Positions 45,197 to 56,255 of a stretch of 64,000 nt of DNA are shown piece by piece (the first letter of the stretch is position 1; each line of letters opens with the position of its first letter). Where the stretch lies: the NCBI RefSeq assembly GCF_047872805.1, contig NZ_JBLQUK010000005.1, positions 133,397 through 197,396 of the forward strand, in the 5' to 3' direction. The DNA is from Erythrobacter sp047872805 (GTDB lineage: Bacteria; Pseudomonadota; Alphaproteobacteria; Sphingomonadales; Sphingomonadaceae). A program made the position numbers and the translations under genes. The notes below the pieces were generated by a model. That model did no database searches, had not been told where the DNA came from, and saw only the letters and a program-made list of their open reading frames with translations.

Positions 45197-45222
45197 TGTC
45201 AGAGATGTGACAGTTTCTGTTA
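45197..45222. promoter_or_regulatory. TNNCA-repeat operator upstream of the CsgG-like gene
   Basis: Plus-strand pattern TGTCA-N6-TGACA-N4-CTGTTA. Read on the transcribed (minus) strand it gives TAACA, TGTCA and TGACA at 10-11 base intervals, ending in TGACAGCG. The same pattern with the same spacing occurs at 52031-52056, 74-81 bases from the start codon in both cases. Regular helical phasing is what OmpR/PhoB-type regulators bind. Confidence 0.65.
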
Positions 45223-45230
45223 GGAACCGG

Positions 45231-48200
45231 CTACCTCGGTGCTACGGCGTCACTGCCAAAGCTGATCATGCCGCCCATCAGCCGTTCAGCATCGCGCATG
45301 GCCGCTTCGCGCTGAGCCAGCTGGAAGCCCGGCTCGCGCCCCTCTGCGCCAGCCAGTCCCGCTGGAAGTTGACCGAGAGCGAGCGGCGTTGCAAACGCGG
45401 CACTCTGCCCGCCCGCTTGCCCCCCGCCGGACCAGCGGCTCCAATCGAAGCCGGAGATAGGGGCGATACCGGGGGCAATTGCGGCAGTGGTATCAGCGCC
45501 GCTGGTGCCGCTGGCACCAACACCAGGAGCGACAAAAGCGGCCGCGCCATAGGTGCGCAGGTTTTCATTCGCAGCTTCGGCAAAATTGTACGAAACGCCC
45601 ACAGCCGTCGCACCGACCCCGCCGAGTGCACCGCGCATGTTCGCCTGACATGCCCCGGTCGGGCAAACAGATCCTGTTCCGCTGACAGCCATGCTATTGG
45701 CGCCGAACTGGTTGGCAAAGTTGCCGCTCGTTTCGATCGGACGGTCACTTGCGCCAAAATTGTAACTCGACCCGCCAATGCCGACCGTAAAGTTGAAATC
45801 TGCAGTTGGGGCCGCGCCAAAGGCAATCGCCATTGTCCCGTTGAAAGTGCCCGGCGTAAGGCTGGCATCTTTTACGGTGGGATTGGTTGCTCCGGCGAAT
45901 TCGTATGTGATCTCCCCTGAGGTCGGATGCTCGGTTGCCGGATCAACAGCGACGATATGGAAACCGCCATTGGCAGGAAGTGTAAAGCCATCGGTGTCCG
46001 CAAAATAGCGACCTCCGCCCTGCCCGTCGGCCCAGCGGGTCCAGCCAATCAGTCCGTCGCCGCGCGAGCCTGCTTCCATTGCGGTCGCCGTGCCGATGTT
46101 AGGACGCTCATTTTCGGCGGTGAAATCGTTGATCCTCGACACATAGCCGACAGGCGCGCCGGCTGAGTTGTAGGTCACTTCGGCTTTTTCGCGCATGTCG
46201 ATGCCAACATCCGCCCCGGCATAGGCGATTAACTGGTTTTCAACCGCATTCCCAGCGGTGCCAGTCGTCGGTGTTTGACCAAAAGCCGACGGATCATAGG
46301 TGCCGGGTGCCCCGAACAAGGCCGACCCGCCAATATCAAGTTGATCCGCGCCCACCGAAATATTGTAATTGATCGCCCAGCGTTCTCCCAGTTGCGCCCC
46401 GCCGACGTTGTATGAAACCGCCGCCTGACAGGCATTGCCGTTGCATCTCGTATCGCTTGCTGTCGCAAAGGATTCGAACACGCCCTGCCTGCGGGGAAGG
46501 AAGTTGGGGCTTTGGAAGTTCCAGTTGTAAGTGATGTCCGGCATCGTGACCGTCGCATCAAACTGCATGGCGAGCAGCGTCTGAGACTGCCAGTTGATAA
46601 CCAGCGATCCGTCAAACGTGCCCGGCGCGGTGCGGCCATCCGAATAGGTTGGCGTTGTTGCTCCCAAGAGATCATAGGTGATCGTCCCGCGCAGATTGAA
46701 ATCGCTCGAGGTGGGATTGGCTATCGCCCAATGCACGGCATCATTGGCGGTCGCGGCATAAGTGCCGTTCACTAGATTAGCAGTACCATCGACCCAGCGC
46801 CCGATAATTCCGTATTCGTCGCCGATGATCTGATCGCCAACCGCCGTCCCGCGTGAGAACGGACCGATCGAATTGAGCACCCCTTGTGGGCTGACATCGG
46901 TGCCATTGGTCCGGCTGGTGCGGGTAAAGCCTGCCTCGCCGTACGATAGCGCCGCAATCACCAATCCGCTGGTGCCGAAATTAGCCACTGTGCCGACCAC
47001 TGGTCCTCCGGTTCCGACGCCGCCAGAAGTGCGCTCTGGCCCGGACTGAAAAATCGCGGCTCCAGCCAGGTTCTGGCCAATGCCTTCGCGCACCGCACGA
47101 TAGGTAAGACCGATGGTGTTCATGTCGCCAGCAAATCCAGCGGTCAGGCTGAGCCCGCAGGTGTCGATGCTGTTGCAGGTGCCGCCATTATCGCTCGCCG
47201 CGACAAAGGCGCTGAAGGTGCCAAGGGTAGACAGGCCAATGATGGTGGTGGATTGTGATGGGTCTTCGATGCCGCCCGTGGTCGAAAAGCTGAAGACATA
47301 AGGGTTGGCTCCGGTCGGCATGGTTATGCTGCCTTCGAGCCCAAGCTTGATCTCGGCACCAAGCAGAATTGCCAAGCTTGCATCAAATGTGCCCGGCGCA
47401 ACCGAACCGTCCGTAATCGTCGGGCGGGTCGCGGCGGTCTGATAATAGTCGAGCCGCCCAGATGCTGGCAGAGCGAAATCGGGCGCCACCGGACGGGTAA
47501 GGAGATAATGCAGGCCCTGATTCTGGTTAAAGGTGAAGGTGTTGGGGATCGAAATCGTCCCGTTCGTCCAGCGCCCGATCAAGGCATCCGAATTGCCAAA
47601 GATATCGACCACCTCGGTGCTGCCCTTGGTCCGGGTCTGTCCGGTCGAAGGCAGGCGAACATAGGATTGCAGTCCGCCATCCTCGTCCAGTACGAGATCC
47701 CCCGCCTTGAATCCCAGCCCCTCGCCGCCGCTCAACAACCCGGCATTCAATCCGCCGCCAAGCACAAAGCCGATCAGCGGTTCAACCGCGTCAAAACCGC
47801 CGGCGTATCCCGTGAGCATGGCGGGAATATCGGGATTGCCGCCAGTGCCGCCGCCGTTGTTTCCCGGCAGACCGGCAAACATATCGGGATTGCCGCCGCC
47901 TTGCAGAAACGCAAAATAGTCGATGAAGAAAGCGTTGAGTTCGGCAAACCCAGCCAATCCGCCTTGCAGCGCGGCGAGCGCGGCCAGATACGCCTCTAGC
48001 GTGGCGGCATCCAGCACCGTGTAATCGCTCGGCAGATTGCCCGCCGCGAGGAAATCGAAATAGGCGTTCAGCGCGGCGACGAAATCGGCATAGACTGGCA
48101 GCCCAGCGAAATTGACCGGGTTACCGCCGCTCAGCACAAACGCAGCATAATCAGCGAAGAAATCGTTGAGATTGCCGAACCCGGCCAATCCACCCTGTGC

Positions 48201-50606
48201 ATTGGCAAGTGCAGCCAGATAGGCGTTGAGCGTCGCCTGATCGAGCAAGGCGTAATCCGCCGGGAAGCCGCCAGCATCGAGGAACGCGAAATAGGCGTTC
48301 AACTGCACAACATAGTCGGCGAACACGGGCAGTCCCGCAAATCCGTCAATCGCGCCGCCATTGCCCACAAACACGAAATAGGCATTCAGCAGCGCCGCGT
48401 TGTCGCCCAGCAAAGTGTTGAGCTGACCCGACTGCAGCACCGAATTGAAGAACGCCTGCAGCTGAGCAATGTCGGCTTCGGTGTAGTCTGACGGCAGGCC
48501 ATTCGCGCTCAGGAATGCGGCATAGGCATTGAGCGCCGCGGCAAAGGCCGGGAAATCTGGGGGCACCGGCAGCTGTGCAAAATTGTCGGGGTTGCCGCCA
48601 CCCACCACGAAGGTGAAATAGGCTTGGTAGAATGCCGCGAGGTCATCCAGAAACGCACCGGTTGCGCCCGCCGCTTCGAGCGCGGCGAGATATTGCTGGA
48701 TCGTGGCCTGATCGAGCACCGCGTAAGATGAGGGCACCCCGCCTGCCAGCAGAAAATCGAAATAGGCCCGCAAATCCAAAGCATAGCCCGCAAAAATATT
48801 GGCGTTCAGCCCTGCAAAGGCATCAAAATCCCCGCCTGCCGCCACAAACTGACTGAAATCTGCAAAGAAGCTCGCGCGGTTACCCGCCAGAAAACTGTCG
48901 AGCGCGCCTGCTGCCTGAAGCTCGACAATGAACGCCTGAAGCTGGGCAATGTCGGCAGCGTCAAATTGCGATGGCAGATTGCCCGCCGCGAGAAAGGCGA
49001 AATAGGCATCAAGCTGCACCGCATAACCAGCAAAAATATTGGCAGGCAGCCCGGCAAAGCCGTCGACATTTCCGCCCGCACGCAGGAACGTCAGGTAATC
49101 GCGGTAAAACTCCGCCTGATCCGCCAGAACCGTTTCAAACAATCCGGTATCGGAAAGCGTTTCGAGATAGGCGCGCAGGGTCGCCTGATCGAGTGTCTGA
49201 TACTCGCTCGGGCGGCGACCGCTGGCCAGAAACGCGAAATAATCACCCAGCGCGCTGCGATACTGGGATGCGAACGCAATCCCGCCATTTTCCAGAAAGG
49301 CTGCAATCAAGGCTTGGTCCGCAGCGCTCAGTTGCACAGCCAGCCCGCTTTGCGAAAGGAAAGCGATGGACTGCGCCAGCGCGTCTTGGCTTGCGCCGGT
49401 AAATTGGCTTGGCACTCCGCGTGCACGCACAAACGCGAAATAGGCCGACGTCAGTTCGGTGAACGATGCTGCGAACAGATCGCGGTTGCCGCCGCTCGCC
49501 AGAAAAGCGAGATAGGCATCGGCCAGCGCCCGGTCGCGCGCGGCCAGATCGGTGATCGCACCGGTGCGAGCGATAAAGGAAAGATAGGCGTCAATATCCG
49601 CCGCATTCGCCGCGCCGCTGGCAAACCCGCTGGGCACGCCGCCTGCGCGGATCAGGTCGAGATAATCGAGCACGAACCCGCTGTAGGCGGTCAGGAATTG
49701 TGCGCCCGAACCGCCATTTGCCAGAAACCGCAGATAGGCGCGGATGACATCCGCTTGCGCGGCGTTGAACGGTCTGCCGCCGTAACTTGTTTCAAGCTGC
49801 GCAGCGGCGGCAACCAACAGCGCCAGATCGCCGCTGGGAAAGGTATCGAGCGCGGGATTGGCGGCGGCCAGTTCCACCCGGCGACCTGCGGCGATAATAT
49901 CGCTCGACGCGCCTGCTGCTGCCAGTCCGTCGCCCAGCGTCACGGGAATTCCGTTCAGCGCAGCCCCCACAGGCCCAGCATCGCCGCCGATCGCTGCGAC
50001 AACTGGCTCCGACACGGCAGCAGTGTCGCGGTCCGGTTGCGACACCGGATCATTGGCGACGGTGCGCCGGGGTCCGCCTCCGGTGCTGGCACGCCACTGC
50101 GCACCGTCACGAAAATCCCGAATGCGGCCACCCGCGCGGCCGACGCGGACCGATCCGGTCAAAGCATGTCCGCTGGCGCTGCGATCATCGCCGACCGTGA
50201 AACGCGCAGAAGAACCCCCGCCTTCGACATTTGCCGCGCCGCCGCGCCGAACGCCGCCGATGACGCGCCCTTCCAGCCCCTCTGGCATGCGCACCACAGT
50301 GTCGCGCGTTGCACCTGCGGCCACGGTGACGGTGCCCTTGTGCAGGTCAATCGAGCCATCAGCGTTAAGCGTATAATCCGCCGCATCGACAAAGGATGCT
50401 GTGCCGCCGCCGGTCAAGGCGACCTGCGTGACGCCGCTGGTCTGGCTGGTGCGTTGACCGGTTTCCGGCTGGCTTGCCGCGTTGCTGAAGATCACATCAT
50501 TGGCGCTGGCGGGCGCGCAAAGCGCGATGCCCGAACAGCCGATCAGGAGCATGCGCCAAGCTTGCGAGGAATGTGCGCGCGGCGAAGATTGTGCAATTAC
50601 CGTCAT
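45231..50606 (-). CDS. Giant secreted repeat protein with three TbpB-like modules
   Basis: The 1791-residue protein has a Sec signal ending CAPASAN, an N-terminal beta-rich region (about 40-180, resembling FecR-type 'LHKGTVTVAA'), a low-complexity linker, then eight helical repeats of about 77 residues (285-915) with the motif AYFAFLxAGGxPSxY. The C-terminal half holds three related beta modules (about 1008-1190, 1266-1435, 1518-1693). Each has 'GRWxxGT', 'APGTFxGSLxI' and a CX4-5C pair (CNSIDTC, CNGNAC, CPTGAC), like TbpB/HpuA handle barrels. It lies 21 bases after the SLAM-like gene, so it is the probable cargo of that translocon. No enzymatic domain was recognised; adhesion or ligand capture is inferred. 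Confidence 0.7.
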   Translation of the reverse strand: MTVIAQSSPRAHSSQAWRMLLIGCSGIALCAPASANDVIFSNAASQPETGQRTSQTSGVTQVALTGGGTASFVDAADYTLNADGSIDLHKGTVTVAAGATRDTVVRMPEGLEGRVIGGVRRGGAANVEGGGSSARFTVGDDRSASGHALTGSVRVGRAGGRIRDFRDGAQWRASTGGGPRRTVANDPVSQPDRDTAAVSEPVVAAIGGDAGPVGAALNGIPVTLGDGLAAAGASSDIIAAGRRVELAAANPALDTFPSGDLALLVAAAAQLETSYGGRPFNAAQADVIRAYLRFLANGGSGAQFLTAYSGFVLDYLDLIRAGGVPSGFASGAANAADIDAYLSFIARTGAITDLAARDRALADAYLAFLASGGNRDLFAASFTELTSAYFAFVRARGVPSQFTGASQDALAQSIAFLSQSGLAVQLSAADQALIAAFLENGGIAFASQYRSALGDYFAFLASGRRPSEYQTLDQATLRAYLETLSDTGLFETVLADQAEFYRDYLTFLRAGGNVDGFAGLPANIFAGYAVQLDAYFAFLAAGNLPSQFDAADIAQLQAFIVELQAAGALDSFLAGNRASFFADFSQFVAAGGDFDAFAGLNANIFAGYALDLRAYFDFLLAGGVPSSYAVLDQATIQQYLAALEAAGATGAFLDDLAAFYQAYFTFVVGGGNPDNFAQLPVPPDFPAFAAALNAYAAFLSANGLPSDYTEADIAQLQAFFNSVLQSGQLNTLLGDNAALLNAYFVFVGNGGAIDGFAGLPVFADYVVQLNAYFAFLDAGGFPADYALLDQATLNAYLAALANAQGGLAGFGNLNDFFADYAAFVLSGGNPVNFAGLPVYADFVAALNAYFDFLAAGNLPSDYTVLDAATLEAYLAALAALQGGLAGFAELNAFFIDYFAFLQGGGNPDMFAGLPGNNGGGTGGNPDIPAMLTGYAGGFDAVEPLIGFVLGGGLNAGLLSGGEGLGFKAGDLVLDEDGGLQSYVRLPSTGQTRTKGSTEVVDIFGNSDALIGRWTNGTISIPNTFTFNQNQGLHYLLTRPVAPDFALPASGRLDYYQTAATRPTITDGSVAPGTFDASLAILLGAEIKLGLEGSITMPTGANPYVFSFSTTGGIEDPSQSTTIIGLSTLGTFSAFVAASDNGGTCNSIDTCGLSLTAGFAGDMNTIGLTYRAVREGIGQNLAGAAIFQSGPERTSGGVGTGGPVVGTVANFGTSGLVIAALSYGEAGFTRTSRTNGTDVSPQGVLNSIGPFSRGTAVGDQIIGDEYGIIGRWVDGTANLVNGTYAATANDAVHWAIANPTSSDFNLRGTITYDLLGATTPTYSDGRTAPGTFDGSLVINWQSQTLLAMQFDATVTMPDITYNWNFQSPNFLPRRQGVFESFATASDTRCNGNACQAAVSYNVGGAQLGERWAINYNISVGADQLDIGGSALFGAPGTYDPSAFGQTPTTGTAGNAVENQLIAYAGADVGIDMREKAEVTYNSAGAPVGYVSRINDFTAENERPNIGTATAMEAGSRGDGLIGWTRWADGQGGGRYFADTDGFTLPANGGFHIVAVDPATEHPTSGEITYEFAGATNPTVKDASLTPGTFNGTMAIAFGAAPTADFNFTVGIGGSSYNFGASDRPIETSGNFANQFGANSMAVSGTGSVCPTGACQANMRGALGGVGATAVGVSYNFAEAANENLRTYGAAAFVAPGVGASGTSGADTTAAIAPGIAPISGFDWSRWSGGGQAGGQSAAFATPLALGQLPAGLAGAEGREPGFQLAQREAAMRDAERLMGGMISFGSDAVAPR
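47862..49754 (-). repeat. Eight tandem about 77-residue helical repeats
   Basis: The 'G-x-P-S/A' marks fall at residues 324, 399, 465, 544, 624, 704, 781 and 858, giving spacings of 66-80 residues. Each unit has three to four amphipathic helices: AYFAFLAAGxxPSxY, LDQATLxAYLAAL and FFADYxAFVxxGGNPxxFAGLP. Later units are more alike than earlier ones, suggesting growth by duplication at the C-terminal side. Confidence 0.85.
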
Positions 50607-50627
50607 GTTCTGGCCTCCTGAAACCGA

Positions 50628-51950
50628 TCAAAACTCAAAGCGCGCACCGACCGAAACGGTCCAGCGGTCGTAATCAAACAGCGCAATGTTGCTCCAGTTG
50701 CGCGTGTAACTGGCCGAGGGCTGGACAAAGAGCCGGTCGAGCACGGCGACTTTGAACCCGGCACGCAGGTCCAGCCGTTCATCTTCGCGCTTGGTCAGAA
50801 ACAGCGGGTCGGCAGCATCGTGGCGGCGCAGATCAAATGCGACGCCGCCGACCACCGCGACGCGCGGTGCGACGGGGACTTCGCCGCCGATATTGGCCGT
50901 GACAAAGCCAAAGGATTGCGCATCGCCCGCCTGCCGCCGCGTCTCTTCCTTGCCGCCGCTGAGATTGGCAGCAAAGATGCGCCCGACAAAACCGACACCG
51001 GCTGCGAACCGGTCCGCATCGCGCAGCGGGTCATTGTCGAAATTGAGCCGGTTCCACTGCGCCGACAGGCTGAGAGCGCGGCCCTGCGAAAGTGGCTTGG
51101 TGTATTGCGCGATGGCACCGAACGATGTGCGAAAGCCATCGTCATCCAACCAGAAATGCTGCACCTGACCGGACAAGGAAACGACGTCGCTATTGGCAAA
51201 GGTATGCGCATAGCCTGCCGTGCCCGTCAGCGCGGCCTGATCGAAAGTGTCATTGTCGAAATTGTCGCGCCAACTGCCCAGCGCCGAAGCAAACAGCCGA
51301 TCTTGTCGCCCGATGGCGGTGACGCCTGAAACCCCGGCGGTGACTTCGTAAAACTCGTCCTCTTGCGCCACGGCGCCCGCGCCCAGTTGACCCGCGCCAA
51401 GGAAGCTGAACAGCGGAATGACGATAGTGTCGAGTTCGGTCGCGGTGTTGATGTTGTCGTCAAAGCCGACCCGCGCATCGACAAAGCCGCTGACATCGGA
51501 CCCGCCGCCTGCAATCTGGCGATCAAACTGACGGACAAATCCGGTAAAGCGCTGGCGCACCGGATCGGGCAGGGTCGGATCGTCGACCACGCTGGCAAAT
51601 TGATCGCGCGCGGTGTCGATATCGCCCGCCAAGGCAAAGGCACGCGCCAGTTCAGCGCGAGCCGCTGCATTATCCGGCTGCACCGCGAGTACGCGCTGCA
51701 TTGCGATAATCGCTTCGCCGTATCGGCCTGCGTCGATGGCTGCGATACCAAGCTGATAATCGAAACGGGGATCGCCAGCCCGCTCAGCGGTTTGCTGAGC
51801 CAGCGCGCTATAGGCGGCCTCAGCCTGTTCGGGAGACAACTGCGCCGTTTGTGCCAGGGCGACGGTCCCGGGCAGTAATGCATACAATGCGATTGCAGAT
51901 GCTGCGCGATAAGTGACCGATTTGGATACGCTAGCGAATGTGCATGTCAT
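50628..51950 (-). CDS. SLAM-like outer-membrane protein (TPR plus DUF560-type barrel)
   Basis: The 440-residue protein has a Sec signal ending VALAQ, TPR helices (about 40-150, DYQLGIAAIDAGRYGEAIIAMQRVLAVQPDNAAARAELARAFALAGD split over three helices) and a barrel (about 165-440) ending in Phe (VSVGARFEF). This layout and length match surface lipoprotein assembly modulators, the translocons of type XI secretion, whose substrates carry TbpB-like barrels. The next gene, 21 bases downstream, encodes such modules. A generic TPR-porin is the alternative. The TNNCA-repeat element is 81 bases upstream. Confidence 0.7.
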   Translation of the reverse strand: MTCTFASVSKSVTYRAASAIALYALLPGTVALAQTAQLSPEQAEAAYSALAQQTAERAGDPRFDYQLGIAAIDAGRYGEAIIAMQRVLAVQPDNAAARAELARAFALAGDIDTARDQFASVVDDPTLPDPVRQRFTGFVRQFDRQIAGGGSDVSGFVDARVGFDDNINTATELDTIVIPLFSFLGAGQLGAGAVAQEDEFYEVTAGVSGVTAIGRQDRLFASALGSWRDNFDNDTFDQAALTGTAGYAHTFANSDVVSLSGQVQHFWLDDDGFRTSFGAIAQYTKPLSQGRALSLSAQWNRLNFDNDPLRDADRFAAGVGFVGRIFAANLSGGKEETRRQAGDAQSFGFVTANIGGEVPVAPRVAVVGGVAFDLRRHDAADPLFLTKREDERLDLRAGFKVAVLDRLFVQPSASYTRNWSNIALFDYDRWTVSVGARFEF

Positions 51951-52019
51951 GATGTGCCTGCCCCCGGGCTTTGCCAGATGTTAGGCAAAGCAATTGGAGC
52001 AGGTGAGCGCTCAAGTCCG

Positions 52020-52056
52020 CTGACAAGCGCTGTCAGTCAGATGACAATCACTGTTA
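52020..52056. promoter_or_regulatory. TNNCA-repeat operator upstream of the SLAM-like gene
   Basis: TGTCA (52031-52035), N6, TGACA (52042-52046), N4, CTGTTA (52051-52056) matches the element at 45197-45222 in all 16 fixed positions. A further CTGACA at 52020-52025 adds a fourth half-site at the same helical interval and makes CTGACA-N5-TGTCAG palindromic. Confidence 0.65.
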
Positions 52057-52062
52057 AAGCGT

Positions 52063-54369
52063 CTAGGCCGCCAGTTGCGCCTGCTTAGTGACAAGTTCCA
52101 GCAGGCTGTCGGCGGGCATGGGCCGTCCGATAAAATAGCCTTGCGCATAGTCACAGTCCAAAGTCCTCAGGAATTCAAGGCATTCGGCGTCTTCGATCCC
52201 TTCGGCCACGACCTTGAGACCCAATTCATGCGCCAGTTGCACCGTTGACCTGACAAGCATCGCATCGCCGTGGTCGACATGCGCGTGTTGGACAAAGGCG
52301 CGGTCAATCTTGAGTTCGGAAATGGGCAATTGCTTGAGATAGCTGAGTGCCGATTGTCCGGTGCCGTAATCGTCCATAGAAATGGCGATGCCGCGGGCAC
52401 GGAAACCATTGAGCGCGGCAATCGCTGCGTCTGGATCGTCTAGCTCAGCAGATTCGGTTACTTCAAATGACAGCCTGCCAGCGGGCACACCCATTTTTAC
52501 GATCAGCGCTTCGGCGCGGCTGACAAAACTTTCAGCCGACAGGAGCTTTGCCGAAATGTTCACTGCCGCACCTAAAGTTATTCCGCGTTCACACCACGAG
52601 CTCATGTCCCGGATTGCCTGACAGATGACATGCAAGGTCAAATCTTCGATCCGCCCGCTTTCCTCAGCAAGCGGGATGAAGCTGTCCGGTGGCAACATGC
52701 CGCGCACCGGGTGTTCCCACCGCACGAGCGCCTCCGAACAGGTTATCTGGTTCAGTTTCAGGTCCAGCTTCGGTTGGTAATAGACCTTGATCTGGCCTTC
52801 GTGAATTGCGGTGTCGAGCTCTCCCATCAGCGACACTTGCTGTTCAAGCAACTCGCTCTGGCTTGCTTCGTGCAGCCACCAGTTCTTGCCTTTGCCAAGT
52901 GCGGCGCTGGCGGCGTGTTCAGCGTGCCCGATCGCTTCAGGACCAGTCAGCGGCGCAATCCCAAAATGCAGTGTGACGTCGACCCTTCGTCCGCCAATTT
53001 CCACCGGATGGCGCATGATTGCTCTGAGCCCGGCCAGCGACTGGTCGATTTCCGCCATGTCGAGCGATGTGCACCAGGCAAGAACGCGGTCGTCCACCCG
53101 GTAAATCGGTTTGCCGCAACCCGCCACTTCAAGCCGTTCGACAACCCGGTTAAGCATATGGCCCAAATCATCCTGGCCAATCACCGCTTTCAAAGCGTCG
53201 AACCCTTCGATCATCCCGGCGATGATATTGACCTGACCACTGACAGCGGCGTCTTCGCGCATCGCAACCGCGTTGGGCATGCCGCTGGAAGCATCAGTCC
53301 TGCGCCGGGCGACAAAATCGTCACGGGCAATCCGGATCATCCGCACCGCCATTGCCGCTGTGATCGCAAGCATTGCCGGGACGATTTCAAACCAGATAGC
53401 GAATGTGGTCTGGGCAATATGGGCCAGCACCACCATCGTCACCATGCCAGCCCCTGCAATCTGTATCGTCGCCGTCCGATTTCGGGCCTGTAACACGGCA
53501 AAAGCAATCATCAGCGCGATTGTCAGCGGCAAAGGCCATGATCCATAGGACGGCCGGCCCGCCAGCAATGTTTCGGCTCCCAGCGCCTGAACCAGCACGC
53601 CGGGCACGACGCCGTAGCGCGGAACCGGATAGCGATCGCCCATTTCGATAGCGGTCGCGCCAACAACCACGTCTTTGCCCCGCAATTCGGCGGGATCAAA
53701 CTCGCCGCGCTCAATCGCGATGAAGCTGTGGCGCGGAATTGAATTGATATTGATTGCATAATTGATCGGGAAATTCTCACCCACTGCGCCCGATTGATCG
53801 GCCACATAGGCCGCCAACGACGGACGCGGAGAGCCATCGGTGATGGTGCCCATCGGCATCCGGCGGATAAATCCATCAGGGTCAGGGGCAATCGATACCG
53901 AACCGAGCTTTACATGATCGCGCAGCGCTTCCACTGGTAGGGCATCCAGTTTGCGAGAATCCCCATAACTTGATGACTGGGCAAAGGTGGGCACGATAAC
54001 CGGCGCTGCGGCAGCCGCCACAGCGCGAGCGAATTCTTCGTCCCCGCCAAGGTTGGAACGGCTGGAAAAATCGACATCGAACGCAATCGTCCGGACCCCG
54101 GCATCATCTAGCTGACGCACCAAGCGGGCGTAATGTTCGCGCGGCCAAGGCCATTCCTTGATCGCGGCGATGCTGGCGGCATCCATCTCGACGACATGGA
54201 CCTGACCGCTGGCGGGTTTATCGGACAGGGCAAAACGGGCTTGCTGATAGATGTCTTCGGCAGCGCGAAAATTGCCGGTCACGGCCCCGCCCGCGCAGGC
54301 CACTGCGATGGCGAGCACGATGAGCAGGCGAATCCAGTTATCGCTCAGCGAAAGGCGAGGGCGCGGCAT
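52063..54369 (-). CDS. CHASE2-EAL c-di-GMP phosphodiesterase
   Basis: The 768-residue protein has an N-terminal membrane helix, a periplasmic CHASE2 sensor (about 30-270, VVEMDAASIAAIKEWPWPREHYA), three membrane helices (about 275-345), a degenerate GGDEF-like region without the GGDEF motif (about 365-510) and an EAL domain (about 515-765). The active-site set is intact: EALVRWEHP, NISAKLL, EVTESAEL, DDYGTGQSALSYLK, KIDRAFV, VAEGIED and GYFIGRP. It should degrade c-di-GMP on an extracytoplasmic signal. It lies between the FecR-like and SLAM-like genes, so it likely switches deployment of the surface system. Confidence 0.9.
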   Translation of the reverse strand: MPRPRLSLSDNWIRLLIVLAIAVACAGGAVTGNFRAAEDIYQQARFALSDKPASGQVHVVEMDAASIAAIKEWPWPREHYARLVRQLDDAGVRTIAFDVDFSSRSNLGGDEEFARAVAAAAAPVIVPTFAQSSSYGDSRKLDALPVEALRDHVKLGSVSIAPDPDGFIRRMPMGTITDGSPRPSLAAYVADQSGAVGENFPINYAININSIPRHSFIAIERGEFDPAELRGKDVVVGATAIEMGDRYPVPRYGVVPGVLVQALGAETLLAGRPSYGSWPLPLTIALMIAFAVLQARNRTATIQIAGAGMVTMVVLAHIAQTTFAIWFEIVPAMLAITAAMAVRMIRIARDDFVARRRTDASSGMPNAVAMREDAAVSGQVNIIAGMIEGFDALKAVIGQDDLGHMLNRVVERLEVAGCGKPIYRVDDRVLAWCTSLDMAEIDQSLAGLRAIMRHPVEIGGRRVDVTLHFGIAPLTGPEAIGHAEHAASAALGKGKNWWLHEASQSELLEQQVSLMGELDTAIHEGQIKVYYQPKLDLKLNQITCSEALVRWEHPVRGMLPPDSFIPLAEESGRIEDLTLHVICQAIRDMSSWCERGITLGAAVNISAKLLSAESFVSRAEALIVKMGVPAGRLSFEVTESAELDDPDAAIAALNGFRARGIAISMDDYGTGQSALSYLKQLPISELKIDRAFVQHAHVDHGDAMLVRSTVQLAHELGLKVVAEGIEDAECLEFLRTLDCDYAQGYFIGRPMPADSLLELVTKQAQLAA

Positions 54370-54386
54370 AAGTAACTAGCGACCAG

Positions 54387-56120
<1,734 letters not shown>

Positions 56121-56255
56121 ATCAAATCTCCAAGCCTGCACAATAAAGCCGGAGATGTTCAACAGTGGTTTCGGGAAAGGGTTAAGCTTTTCTTAAATTG
56201 ACAGAACTTTAACCGTTCGGGCCGCATAGATGCGTGGTTTTTTGAGGGATGTCTG

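Noticed and set aside
48966..50621. 551-residue open frame on the plus strand
   Set aside because: It lies antisense to the giant repeat protein, is rich in Arg, Cys and Gln without domains, and results from GC-rich third positions of the real gene.
56190..56210. Third copy of the TNNCA operator upstream of the FecR-like gene
   Set aside because: Only one TGACAG half-site is present, about 79-84 bases upstream; the phased partners are missing, so I do not count it.
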